17,457 nt of DNA from assembly GCA_015486785.1 (NCBI GenBank), contig WFQZ01000219.1, forward strand, positions 1 to 17,457, given 5' to 3'. Both the position numbers and the translations under genes were made by a program. Shown in pieces: positions 1 through 6,862 of the stretch (its first letter is position 1; each line of letters begins with the position of its first letter). Origin of the DNA: Thermoflexales bacterium (GTDB lineage: Bacteria > Chloroflexota > Anaerolineae > B4-G1 > SLSP01). The notes beneath the pieces were generated by a model. That model saw only the letters and a list, made by a program, of their open reading frames with translations, was not told the DNA's origin and ran no database searches.

Positions 1-1
1 G

Positions 2-40
2 GTGATCTCCTATCTCACGGTGGCGGAGGTGGTGGAATGA
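2..40 (+). CDS. C-terminal tail of an upstream gene (partial)
   Basis: An open frame enters from the left edge and ends at a TGA at 38-40. Its last twelve residues read VISYLTVAEVVE. The stop overlaps the ATG of the next gene in an ATGA, the usual arrangement for translationally coupled genes. The next gene is a NuoN/Mrp-type membrane subunit, so this is probably the end of another subunit of the same complex. Twelve residues are too few to identify the family. Confidence 0.5.
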   Translation: MISYLTVAEVVE

Positions 41-1470
41 CGCTCCCCGGACCGCTTCTACTTGGCATCCCCATTGTGATGGCGGGACTGCTGTGGCCGG
101 TGCGCCGTTGGACAACGTTGCAAGCGTGGTTAGCTGCGTTCACGGCCTCGCTGGTGGGCGGGATCGTGGCCTTGGCTCCGCTGAACGAACCGCTGACGTT
201 CCGAGGCGTGTCGCTGATCTTAGGCCGTCCGCTGTACGTCCTGGGGCGGCAGATGCTCGTCGAGCCGGTCGACCGGCTGCCGCTGGCCTTCATCTTCCTC
301 ACCTCGGCGGGATTGTTTCTGATCGCCTGGCGGTTGCTGCCCCACTCCAATTTCTACTCCCTGGGGCTGATCGCCGTGACGCTGCTGGCGGCGGCCCTGC
401 TGGTGGAGCAGGTGGTGTACGCCGCGTTGCTGATGGAGATGGCGGCTCTGCTCGCCGTGATCCCGCTCCACGAGCCGATCTTGTTGCCCAACGGTCAGCG
501 ATACGGCGGAAAGGTCCAGGGCGGGCTGCGCTACATTTCCTACATCACTATGGCCTTGCCCGGCTTGATGGTGACCCAGCTATTGCTGGAGCAGTTCGCC
601 GTCATGCCGAACGATCAAGGCTTGCTGCAATCCTCAACCGTCTTGCTGGGGCTGTCCTTTGCCATTCTGCTGGGGGCGATCCCTTTCCAATCTTGGCTGA
701 TCACCGTGGCCGCCGATGGTTCTCCGCCGGTGGTGACGTTTCTTTTCACGGTGGACCTAGGGGCTACTTGGTTCATCTTGCTGGCTTACTTGAACACTTA
801 TACTTGGCTGGGGCAGCAATCGCTCTTCGGCCCGTTTTTTACCGCGCTGGGATTATTGATGATCGTTGTGGGCGGGGTGCTGGCCGCATCGCAGCGGCAG
901 CTAGGCCAACTGTTGGGTTACTCGGTGCTGGTGGATAACGGCACGATGTTCCTCGCGCTGGGCACGCAGCAAGTCACCGGCCTGGCTTTCACGATGCTGC
1001 TGTTGCTGGCCCGCCCGTTGACCTTGGGGGTGATGACGCTGGGCTTAGATGGCCTGCGTCGTCTGGGGAACGGCGACGATGGCCCGGAGGCGATGCGCGG
1101 TCTGGCGTGGCATGCTCCTTGGCGAGCCTTCGCCTTCTTGATCGGTGCCGTGGCTCTGGCGGGCTTTCCGCCTTCGCTGGGATTTACCGCCCGCTGGGGA
1201 TTGTATCACCTCGTGGCCGCACATAGCGGTTGGCAGGCGGTATTGGCACTGCTGGGCAATGCCGGCGTCATGCTGGGGGTGATCACCTCAATGCACGTGC
1301 TGTTAGCTCCTGCGACACCGCACAAAACCACTGACCATGCTTCCCAAGATGTGGTCGTGATCGTACTCATTGTGCTGCTCATCGGGGCCTTGGTCGGCTC
1401 CAGCCTCTTCCCTCAAATTCCCAGCCGCATCGCCTATCACATGGCGGAAGGGTTCTCCTTCTTCAGGTAA
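37..1470 (+). CDS. NuoN/MrpD-like proton-antiporter-family membrane subunit
   Basis: This 477-residue, very hydrophobic protein has roughly 13-14 membrane segments and matches the Proton_antipo_M family (complex I NuoL/M/N, Mrp antiporters, group 4 hydrogenases). Recognisable marks are Glu134 in a TM5-like helix (LLMEMAAL), the motif PFQSW at 216-220 followed by SPPVVTFL, the motif QLLGYS at 291-296, and AGFPPSLGF near residue 380. Several charged residues expected of a proton pump are absent. The His of the usual PFHxW is Gln218. The Lys expected in the TM7-like helix aligns with Leu241, and the Lys before LLGYS aligns with Gly290. The start is supported by GGAGG at 25-29, seven bases from the ATG, and by the ATGA overlap with the preceding gene. 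The family is secure, but whether it belongs to complex I, a hydrogenase or an Mrp-like complex cannot be told from this window. A terminator follows directly, so it is probably the last gene of its operon. Confidence 0.82.
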   Translation: MTLPGPLLLGIPIVMAGLLWPVRRWTTLQAWLAAFTASLVGGIVALAPLNEPLTFRGVSLILGRPLYVLGRQMLVEPVDRLPLAFIFLTSAGLFLIAWRLLPHSNFYSLGLIAVTLLAAALLVEQVVYAALLMEMAALLAVIPLHEPILLPNGQRYGGKVQGGLRYISYITMALPGLMVTQLLLEQFAVMPNDQGLLQSSTVLLGLSFAILLGAIPFQSWLITVAADGSPPVVTFLFTVDLGATWFILLAYLNTYTWLGQQSLFGPFFTALGLLMIVVGGVLAASQRQLGQLLGYSVLVDNGTMFLALGTQQVTGLAFTMLLLLARPLTLGVMTLGLDGLRRLGNGDDGPEAMRGLAWHAPWRAFAFLIGAVALAGFPPSLGFTARWGLYHLVAAHSGWQAVLALLGNAGVMLGVITSMHVLLAPATPHKTTDHASQDVVVIVLIVLLIGALVGSSLFPQIPSRIAYHMAEGFSFFR

Positions 1471-1474
1471 TCAT

Positions 1475-1501
1475 CTCGGTGGCAAGTTGCCGCCGAGTTT
1501 T
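1475..1501 (+). terminator. Rho-independent terminator after the Nuo-like gene
   Basis: A nine-pair stem, CTCGGTGGC (1475-1483) with GCCGCCGAG (1489-1497), contains one G-U pair and has an AAGTT loop. Four T residues follow. It starts four bases after the stop codon, which places the end of the upstream operon here. Confidence 0.75.
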
Positions 1502-1510
1502 CATTCGTAG

Positions 1511-1581
1511 CTGCTCAGCTTGAGGCAAAAGTGTGGGGAGAAAGAAGCGGACTTTTTCTCCGCTTCTCTGGCGGTGAGCAG
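1511..1581 (+). promoter_or_regulatory. Folded leader upstream of the lysine genes
   Basis: CTGCTCA at 1511-1517 pairs with TGAGCAG at 1575-1581. Inside lies a perfect nine-pair hairpin, AGAAGCGGA (1543-1551) with TCCGCTTCT (1559-1567), with a T-rich seven-base loop. The structure ends 17 bases before the Shine-Dalgarno of the LKR gene. It is too short, and carries none of the recognisable core, for a lysine riboswitch. It could be a regulatory leader or a stabilising or processing structure. Pairing is seen by eye only, and function is inferred. Confidence 0.4.
1512..1526 (+). repeat. Intergenic 15-base motif, copy 1
   Basis: TGCTCAGCTTGAGGC is identical to the copy at 5958-5972 and differs at two bases from the one at 10026-10040. 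It forms the left arm of the leader structure 1511-1581. All three copies lie in gaps shortly after a stop codon. Confidence 0.5.
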
Positions 1582-1610
1582 TTGCTTTCATTCTGGATAA
1601 GGAGGCTATG

Positions 1611-2930
1611 ATGCACAAAATTGGTATCCGTCGTGAGGACAAAAACGAGTGGGAAAAGCGCACGCCGTTGATTCCCGATCACGTCAAGGAGCTGCGCGAG
1701 CAATGGGGGCTGGAAGTGTGCGTGCAGGAATCTCCGATTCGGGCGTTTAGCCACGAGGAGTATCGGGCCGCCGGAGCGCAGATCGTCCCCGACTTGCACG
1801 ACTGCCCGGTCATCTTTGCCGTCAAAGAGATTCCCGCGTCGCTGCTGGAGCCGCAGAAGACTTACGTCTACTTTTCGCACACCATCAAAGGCCAGCCTTA
1901 CAACATGCCCATGCTGCGGCGACTGTTGGACTTGGGTTGCCAGTTGATTGATTACGAGCGCATCACGGACAAGCGGGGGCGGCGGCTGATCTTCTTCGGG
2001 GATTACGCTGGGCGGGCCGGGATGATTGATACCCTGTGGGCCTTGGGGCAAAAGCTGGCCGCCGAAGGGATCGTCACCCCGTTGCGCCGACTGCGTCCCG
2101 CCGTGCAGTACGCCGATCTGGCTGAGGCGCGTGCTGCCGTGCAGGAAGTCGGCGCACAGATTACCGCCGAGGGGCTGCCGGAGCAACTCGCGCCGCTGGT
2201 GGTGGGGTTCGCCGGTTACGGGAACGTATCGCGCGGCGCACAAGAGATCCTTGATCTTCTGCCCGTGACCACCATTTCCCCGCAATCATTGGCCTCGTTC
2301 AGCGGGCGAGATACGCATACGCTCTACAAGGTCGTCTTCAAGGAAGAAGATATGGTCGTTCCTCGGCAGGCCGGGGCGGAGTTCGTCTTGCAGGACTACT
2401 ACGACCACCCGGAAAAGTACCGTTCGCAGTTCACACGCTATCTGCCCTACCTGACCGCGCTGGTCAACGGCATCTACTGGACCTCCCGCTATCCCCGCCT
2501 GGTGACGAAGGCCGCCTTGCGCGAGTTGTTTGCGGGCGACGCGCAACCCCGCCTGCGCGTCATCGGGGACATCAGTTGCGATACCGAAGGCGCGATTGAG
2601 TGCAACACCCACTCCACGACCCCCGGCGATCCGGTGTATCTCTACGAGCCGGATCGCGGCTTGACCCATTCCGGCGTCACCGGACGGGGCGTCGTCGTGC
2701 TGGCGGTGGACAATCTGCCCGCCGAACTGCCCCGTGAATCCTCCGCGCACTTCAGCGGAACGTTGCTGCCCTTCGTGCCGGCGATTGCTCAGGAAGATTA
2801 TCGGCAACCTTTTGACGCATGTACCTTGCCGCCGGAAATCAAACGCGCTACGATTGTGTGGCACGGCGAATTAACGCCTGATTATCGCTATCTGGCTTCC
2901 GCTGTGTATGGAGGGCCTGCGCTTGCCTGA
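1611..2930 (+). CDS. Lysine-ketoglutarate reductase (saccharopine-forming, AASS N-terminal type)
   Basis: The protein (439 residues) condenses L-lysine with 2-oxoglutarate using NADPH to make saccharopine, the first step of saccharopine-pathway lysine catabolism. It resembles the N-terminal half of the bifunctional animal and plant LKR/SDH enzyme along its whole length. Matches include IGIRREDKNEWEKRTPL at the start, SPIRAFSHEEYR near 40-50, YFSHTIKGQ and NMPML near 90-105, LIDYE, and the FGDYAGRAGMIDTLWALG segment around 125-145. The AlaDH/PNT-like fold is implied by this homology. Two ATGs lie in frame at 1608 and 1611. AAGGAGG at 1599-1605 leaves only two bases to the first but five to the second, so 1611 is preferred. 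The next gene supplies the second half of the animal enzyme, so the fused enzyme exists here as two genes. A classical fungal Lys1 is the alternative, but the motifs fit the AASS type better. Confidence 0.88.
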   Translation: MHKIGIRREDKNEWEKRTPLIPDHVKELREQWGLEVCVQESPIRAFSHEEYRAAGAQIVPDLHDCPVIFAVKEIPASLLEPQKTYVYFSHTIKGQPYNMPMLRRLLDLGCQLIDYERITDKRGRRLIFFGDYAGRAGMIDTLWALGQKLAAEGIVTPLRRLRPAVQYADLAEARAAVQEVGAQITAEGLPEQLAPLVVGFAGYGNVSRGAQEILDLLPVTTISPQSLASFSGRDTHTLYKVVFKEEDMVVPRQAGAEFVLQDYYDHPEKYRSQFTRYLPYLTALVNGIYWTSRYPRLVTKAALRELFAGDAQPRLRVIGDISCDTEGAIECNTHSTTPGDPVYLYEPDRGLTHSGVTGRGVVVLAVDNLPAELPRESSAHFSGTLLPFVPAIAQEDYRQPFDACTLPPEIKRATIVWHGELTPDYRYLASAVYGGPALA

Positions 2931-2932
2931 TG

Positions 2933-2956
2933 AGAGCCTTGCTTCGGCGAGACTCT
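2933..2956 (+). other. UUCG-capped hairpin between the two lysine genes
   Basis: GAGCCTTGC (2934-2942) and GCGAGACTC (2947-2955) form a stem with one mismatch and one G-U pair. It is closed by a C(TTCG)G tetraloop and extended by an outer A-T pair. It begins three bases after the LKR stop. The following TGCTAAATTTTAG is only a weak T tract, so this may be a partial terminator or a stabilising or processing hairpin that sets the LKR to SDH ratio. Confidence 0.55.
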
Positions 2957-2987
2957 GCTAAATTTTAGTTCAAAGGAGAGAGTTCGT

Positions 2988-4313
2988 ATGAAGACGGTAT
3001 TGGTTCTTGGTGCTGGGTTAGTCACCCGTCCGCCGGTGCGCTACTTGCTTGACCTGCCAGAAGTGCAAGTCATCGTGGCCAGTCGGACCGTGGAGAAAGC
3101 CGAGGCGTTGATCGCCGGGCATCCTCAGGGCAAGGCCGTGGCCTTGAACGTCAAAGACGATGATGCTTTGCGGGCCATCGTCGCCGATCCCCAAGTGGAT
3201 TTGGTGATCAGCCTGCTGCCGTACATCTACCACGTGAAGGTCGCCAAACTGTGCATTGAGTTCGGCAAGGACATGGTGACCACCTCCTACGTCAGTCCGG
3301 CGATGCAGGAATTGGACGAAGCGGCGAAAGAGGCCGGTGTGACCCTGCTCAACGAGATCGGGGTGGACCCGGGGATTGACCACATGTCGGCCATGCAGAT
3401 CATCCACGATGCCCAAGCCCACGGCGGTGAGGTGGTGAGCTTCCGCTCCTGGTGTGGCGGTCTGCCCGCGCCGGAGGCTAACGACAACCCGCTGGGCTAC
3501 AAATTCTCCTGGAGTCCGCGCGGCGTGCTGTTGGCCGGACGCAACTCCGCCCACTACCTGGAGGATGGTCAAGACGTGGTGATCCCCGGCGAAGAACTGT
3601 TTGCCCATCGCTGGCGCGTCCACGTGCCGGGCCTGGAGGGCGACCTGGAGGGCTATCCCAACCGTGATTCCGTGCCCTACGCCGAGCGGTACGGCATCAC
3701 CTCCGCCAAGACCGTGTTCCGGGGCACTTTGCGGAATCCGGGTTGGTGCGATACGCTCTTGCAATTCGTCAAACTGCACCTGCTGGACATTGAAGAGCAA
3801 GACTGGGGCAGCATGACCTTCAAAGAGTTCACCGCGCAGCGCATCGGCTCCGCCGGTGAAAACATCCGCCGCGAGGTTGCCGACTACCTGGGCTTGCCGG
3901 AAGATTCCTTCATCCTGGACAACCTCGCGTGGCTGGGCTTGTTCGACGATCAGCCGCTGCCGATTCAGCATGGCGGCCCCATTGACGTGATGACGGCCCA
4001 GATGCTCAAGAAGATGTCCTACGCCGAAGGCGAGCGCGACATGCTGGTGATGAAGCACGAGTTCATCATCGCCTATCCCGACCGCACCGAAGAAGTCACC
4101 TCCACGATGCTGGACTTCGGCATTCCCCACGGCGATACTTCCATGGCCCGCACGGTGGGCTTGCCGGCGGCGATTGCCACGCGCATGATCCTGGAAGGCA
4201 AAATCACCCGCAAGGGCGTGCTCATCCCCGTGACGCCGGACATCTACGAGCCGGTGATGGCCGAGTTACAAGAGCTGGGCATCGGATTCACCGAAACCCG
4301 CCAGGTGAAATAA
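2988..4313 (+). CDS. Saccharopine dehydrogenase (glutamate-forming, AASS C-terminal type)
   Basis: This 441-residue protein would oxidise saccharopine with NAD+ to glutamate and 2-aminoadipate 6-semialdehyde, the second step after the LKR encoded just upstream. The N-terminus is a Rossmann dinucleotide site (VLVLGAGLVTRP, residues 4-15), followed by SLLPYIYH and TTSYVSPAM. The family signature region around residues 120-180 contains NEIGVDPGIDHMSAM and WCGGLPAPEANDNPLGYKF, which closely parallels the C-terminal half of human and plant LKR/SDH. The start is supported by AAAGGAG at 2972-2978, nine bases upstream. It is separated from LKR by 57 bases that hold a hairpin, and both genes are surely co-regulated. 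The aminoadipate-semialdehyde dehydrogenase needed next is not in the window. Confidence 0.9.
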   Translation: MKTVLVLGAGLVTRPPVRYLLDLPEVQVIVASRTVEKAEALIAGHPQGKAVALNVKDDDALRAIVADPQVDLVISLLPYIYHVKVAKLCIEFGKDMVTTSYVSPAMQELDEAAKEAGVTLLNEIGVDPGIDHMSAMQIIHDAQAHGGEVVSFRSWCGGLPAPEANDNPLGYKFSWSPRGVLLAGRNSAHYLEDGQDVVIPGEELFAHRWRVHVPGLEGDLEGYPNRDSVPYAERYGITSAKTVFRGTLRNPGWCDTLLQFVKLHLLDIEEQDWGSMTFKEFTAQRIGSAGENIRREVADYLGLPEDSFILDNLAWLGLFDDQPLPIQHGGPIDVMTAQMLKKMSYAEGERDMLVMKHEFIIAYPDRTEEVTSTMLDFGIPHGDTSMARTVGLPAAIATRMILEGKITRKGVLIPVTPDIYEPVMAELQELGIGFTETRQVK

Positions 4314-4336
4314 GCGGCTACGTCCCCGGAGGGAAA

Positions 4337-5956
4337 ATGTCCCTGACGTTGTTTGACTATCGCATCCGCCAGCGGGATTACCTGTTGAGTATCGCCCGCG
4401 CGCTGGTCTCGCGCTTGAACTTGCGGGCGGTGCTGCGGCTGATCTTGCAAGCCTCGGTGGATATGCTGCAAGGCCAATCGGGGCTGATTGCGCTGCGCAA
4501 CGACGATGGGGCATTTTCCTTCTGGGCCAGCTACGGCTTGCCCGCGGCCCTGGTCTCGGAGTTTGAGCCGCTGGTTGCGGATGTCCCGGCCAACGCCGAT
4601 CTCCTTGCCGGGGAAGAGCTGCTCATCCCTGAGCTATCGGAGAAGCTGGGACAGATTGCCGAACAGACCGGCTTGCTGCTGCGTCAAGTGGTGGCCCTGC
4701 CGATGGTCGTGGAACGGGAATTGCTGGGCGTGATCTTCATCTTTCGTTCGCACAGCCTGCGCTTTTCCCCCGACGACCGCCGCATCCTCGGCAGCTTCGC
4801 CGATTACGCCGCCATTGCCGTCAACAATGCGCGATTGTACGAGTCCGCCGTCACCGAGCGGCGGCGGCTGGACGCGCTGTTGGAGGCCATCGGCGATGGC
4901 GTGCTGGTGCTGCGCCCCGATTTGTCCGTGGAGCGGATGAACCGCGCCTTGAGTGCCATCACCGGCTGGCGGACGGCGGATGCCGCCGGGCGTCCCTACG
5001 ACGAAATCTTCGTCTGGGAGCGGCGGAACTCCTCCCGCACGCTGGCGCAGGCCGTGGAGCAAGGCTGGCCCTTCCGCGAGCGGGACACGCTCTACGTTGA
5101 AGGCGAGCTGCGGCGGCGCAACGGCAGCCTCATCTCGGTCGGCATCACCTACGCCCCTTTGCTCACGCGCGGCGGGCGCGTGCTCAACATCATCGCCGTG
5201 GTGCGCGATATTACCCGCTTCCGTGAGGCCGACGCGCTGAAAGATACCTTCATCTCCGTGGTCTCGCACGAACTTAAAACCCCGGTGGCGATCATCAAAG
5301 GCTACGCCGAAACCTTGCTCCGCCCCGAAGCACAGCGTGACCCCGGCTTGTTGCAAGAGATGCTCGGCGCGATCACCGAGGAAGCGGATCGCCTGGCGCG
5401 GCTGGTGGACGATCTGCTGGATGCTTCGCGCCTCCAAGCGGGCGGGCTGCCTTTCCGCGACGTGGAGGATGTGGATTTGCGGCTCATCGCGCGGCGCGTG
5501 GTCTCCCGCTACGCCTCGCAGAGCGAGCGACACACTTTGCGGCTGGAGTTCCCGGAGCAGTTCCCGACCGTTCGCGGCGATCCCCGGCGGCTGGAGCAGG
5601 TGTTGGATAACCTGGTCTCCAACGCCATCAAGTACTCCCCGGCGGGCGGCGAAGTGGTCATCAAAGGCGAGGTCAAACCGGCGGAGGTGATCCTCTCGGT
5701 GAGCGATGAGGGCGTGGGCATTCCGCTGGATGAGCAAGAGCGGATCTTTGATCGCTTCTACCGGGTGGAGAATCCGGCCACCCGCGCCGTCTCCGGCACC
5801 GGCCTGGGCTTGTATCTGACCCGCGCCATCGTGCAAGCGCACGGCGGACGCTGTTGGGTTCACAGTGTGCCCGGCGCAGGCTCAACCTTTTATGTGGCCC
5901 TGCCGCAAGAAACCAGGCTGACGCTTTGGCAAGCTCCGTCGGTTTCTTTGCGGTAA
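4337..5956 (+). CDS. Soluble GAF-PAS sensor histidine kinase
   Basis: This 539-residue cytosolic histidine kinase has no membrane segment. The order of domains is GAF (about 25-165), PAS (about 175-295), HisKA dimerisation/phosphoacceptor (about 300-365) and HATPase_c (about 410-525). The phosphoacceptor is His311 in VVSHELKTPV. The ATP site shows the N-box DNLVSNAIKYS (424-434), the G1 box DEGVGIP (457-463), IFDRFYRV, and the G2 box GTGLGLYLT (487-495), so all catalytic boxes are intact. GGAGGG at 4328-4333 precedes the ATG by three bases. The gene starts 23 bases after SDH, so it may be co-transcribed with the lysine genes. No response regulator or DNA-binding protein is adjacent, so its partner is encoded elsewhere. 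The ligand of the GAF or PAS domain cannot be read from sequence. Confidence 0.9.
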   Translation: MSLTLFDYRIRQRDYLLSIARALVSRLNLRAVLRLILQASVDMLQGQSGLIALRNDDGAFSFWASYGLPAALVSEFEPLVADVPANADLLAGEELLIPELSEKLGQIAEQTGLLLRQVVALPMVVERELLGVIFIFRSHSLRFSPDDRRILGSFADYAAIAVNNARLYESAVTERRRLDALLEAIGDGVLVLRPDLSVERMNRALSAITGWRTADAAGRPYDEIFVWERRNSSRTLAQAVEQGWPFRERDTLYVEGELRRRNGSLISVGITYAPLLTRGGRVLNIIAVVRDITRFREADALKDTFISVVSHELKTPVAIIKGYAETLLRPEAQRDPGLLQEMLGAITEEADRLARLVDDLLDASRLQAGGLPFRDVEDVDLRLIARRVVSRYASQSERHTLRLEFPEQFPTVRGDPRRLEQVLDNLVSNAIKYSPAGGEVVIKGEVKPAEVILSVSDEGVGIPLDEQERIFDRFYRVENPATRAVSGTGLGLYLTRAIVQAHGGRCWVHSVPGAGSTFYVALPQETRLTLWQAPSVSLR

Positions 5957-5957
5957 T

Positions 5958-5972
5958 TGCTCAGCTTGAGGC
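5958..5972 (+). repeat. Intergenic 15-base motif, copy 2
   Basis: TGCTCAGCTTGAGGC starts two bases after the histidine kinase stop codon and is identical to copy 1 at 1512-1526. Part of it forms the left arm of the hairpin at 5960-5983. Confidence 0.5.
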
Positions 5973-5983
5973 GAGTTGCTGAG
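5960..5983 (+). promoter_or_regulatory. Hairpin that can mask the deacetylase ribosome-binding site
   Basis: CTCAGC at 5960-5965 is exactly complementary to GCTGAG at 5978-5983. The right arm contains most of the GAGG (5981-5984) that is the only plausible Shine-Dalgarno for the following gene. With six pairs and a twelve-base loop the hairpin is modest, so a translational effect is a guess. Confidence 0.35.
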
Positions 5984-5990
5984 GTGTATG

Positions 5991-6845
5991 ATGATGCAAT
6001 GGCACAATCCAACCGCAGAGCTTTTCATCCCCGACGGGACCGCCGAGGCCGAGGCCTTGGCTCGGACGACGCATCTGGCGGTAGCCGCTCACCACGATGA
6101 TCTGGAGATTATGGCCTTTGATGGCATTATGCAGAGCTTTCAACGGCCAGACCGCTGGTTCTGCGGCGTCGTCGTGACCAACGGCAGCGGTTCGCCCCGC
6201 ACCGATCTCTATGCCGATTACGACGATGCGGCGATGATGCAAGTGCGCCGCGCGGAGCAGAAGAAGGCCGCGCTCATCGGGGAATACGGTGCGCAGATAT
6301 TCCTCGATTACCCTAGCTCCGCCGTCAAGGAGAGCGGGCGGGAATCGGTGGTGGAGGATTTGGTGGCCGTTTTGGAGGCTACGCAGCCGGAAGTCGTTTA
6401 CACGCACAACCTGGCCGACAAACATGCGACGCACGTTGCGGTTGCGCTGCGCCTGATCGCCGCGATCCGGCGGCTGCCGCGTGAGCGACGTCCCCGTCGC
6501 CTCTACGGCTGCGAGGTCTGGCGTGACTTGGATTGGCTTGCCGACGATGAGAAAGTCGCCTTTGACGTTTCTTCCCATGAAAACTTACAAGCGGCACTGT
6601 TGGGAGTTTTCGATTCGCAGGTTTCCGGCGGCAAACGTTACGACCTGGCGACGCTCGGACGACGGCGTGCTCATGCTACCTATTACACCTCGCATGAGGT
6701 GGATGCGGCCACCGGCTTGATCTTCGCAATGGACTTGACGCGGCTGGTGGAAGACGAGTCTCTGTCCATCGCCGCCTTTGTGGAAGCGCACATCCGCCGT
6801 TTTTCCGAAAGTGTGGCGCATCAACTTGCGATCCTGGGCGGCTGA
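5991..6845 (+). CDS. PIG-L/LmbE family metal-dependent deacetylase
   Basis: This protein of about 284 residues belongs to the PIG-L family of zinc-dependent amidohydrolases, which remove N-acetyl groups from GlcNAc-containing substrates (GlcNAc-PI, mycothiol and bacillithiol precursors, chitooligomers). The metal and catalytic motif usually written AHPDDE appears here as AHHDDLE at 33-39. The second metal motif is THNLADKHATH near residue 130-140. Three ATGs are in frame at 5988, 5991 and 5994. GAGG at 5981-5984 gives spacings of three, six and nine bases, so 5991 is chosen without certainty. The next gene, 17 bases downstream, is a beta-N-acetylhexosaminidase, which favours an N-acetylglucosamine-derived substrate over a thiol-cofactor role. 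The exact substrate is not known. Confidence 0.85.
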   Translation: MMQWHNPTAELFIPDGTAEAEALARTTHLAVAAHHDDLEIMAFDGIMQSFQRPDRWFCGVVVTNGSGSPRTDLYADYDDAAMMQVRRAEQKKAALIGEYGAQIFLDYPSSAVKESGRESVVEDLVAVLEATQPEVVYTHNLADKHATHVAVALRLIAAIRRLPRERRPRRLYGCEVWRDLDWLADDEKVAFDVSSHENLQAALLGVFDSQVSGGKRYDLATLGRRRAHATYYTSHEVDAATGLIFAMDLTRLVEDESLSIAAFVEAHIRRFSESVAHQLAILGG

Positions 6846-6862
6846 ATGAAGGAAGGTGACTG

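Noticed and set aside
93..938. A 281-codon frame on the + strand overlapping the Nuo-like gene
   Set aside because: It is an Ala/Gly/Arg-rich shadow of a membrane protein and has no ribosome site or recognisable domain.
1471..1607. Lysine riboswitch ahead of the LKR gene
   Set aside because: The gap is shorter than the known aptamer, and its first part is a terminator for the previous gene; I could not find the conserved core.
4634..5863. A 409-codon open frame on the minus strand opposite the histidine kinase
   Set aside because: The + strand frame has every kinase motif; the antisense product is a His/Gln/Arg-rich composition shadow.
5976..5990. A TTG start for the PIG-L deacetylase
   Set aside because: It precedes the only Shine-Dalgarno-like sequence; one of the ATGs at 5988-5994 is more likely.
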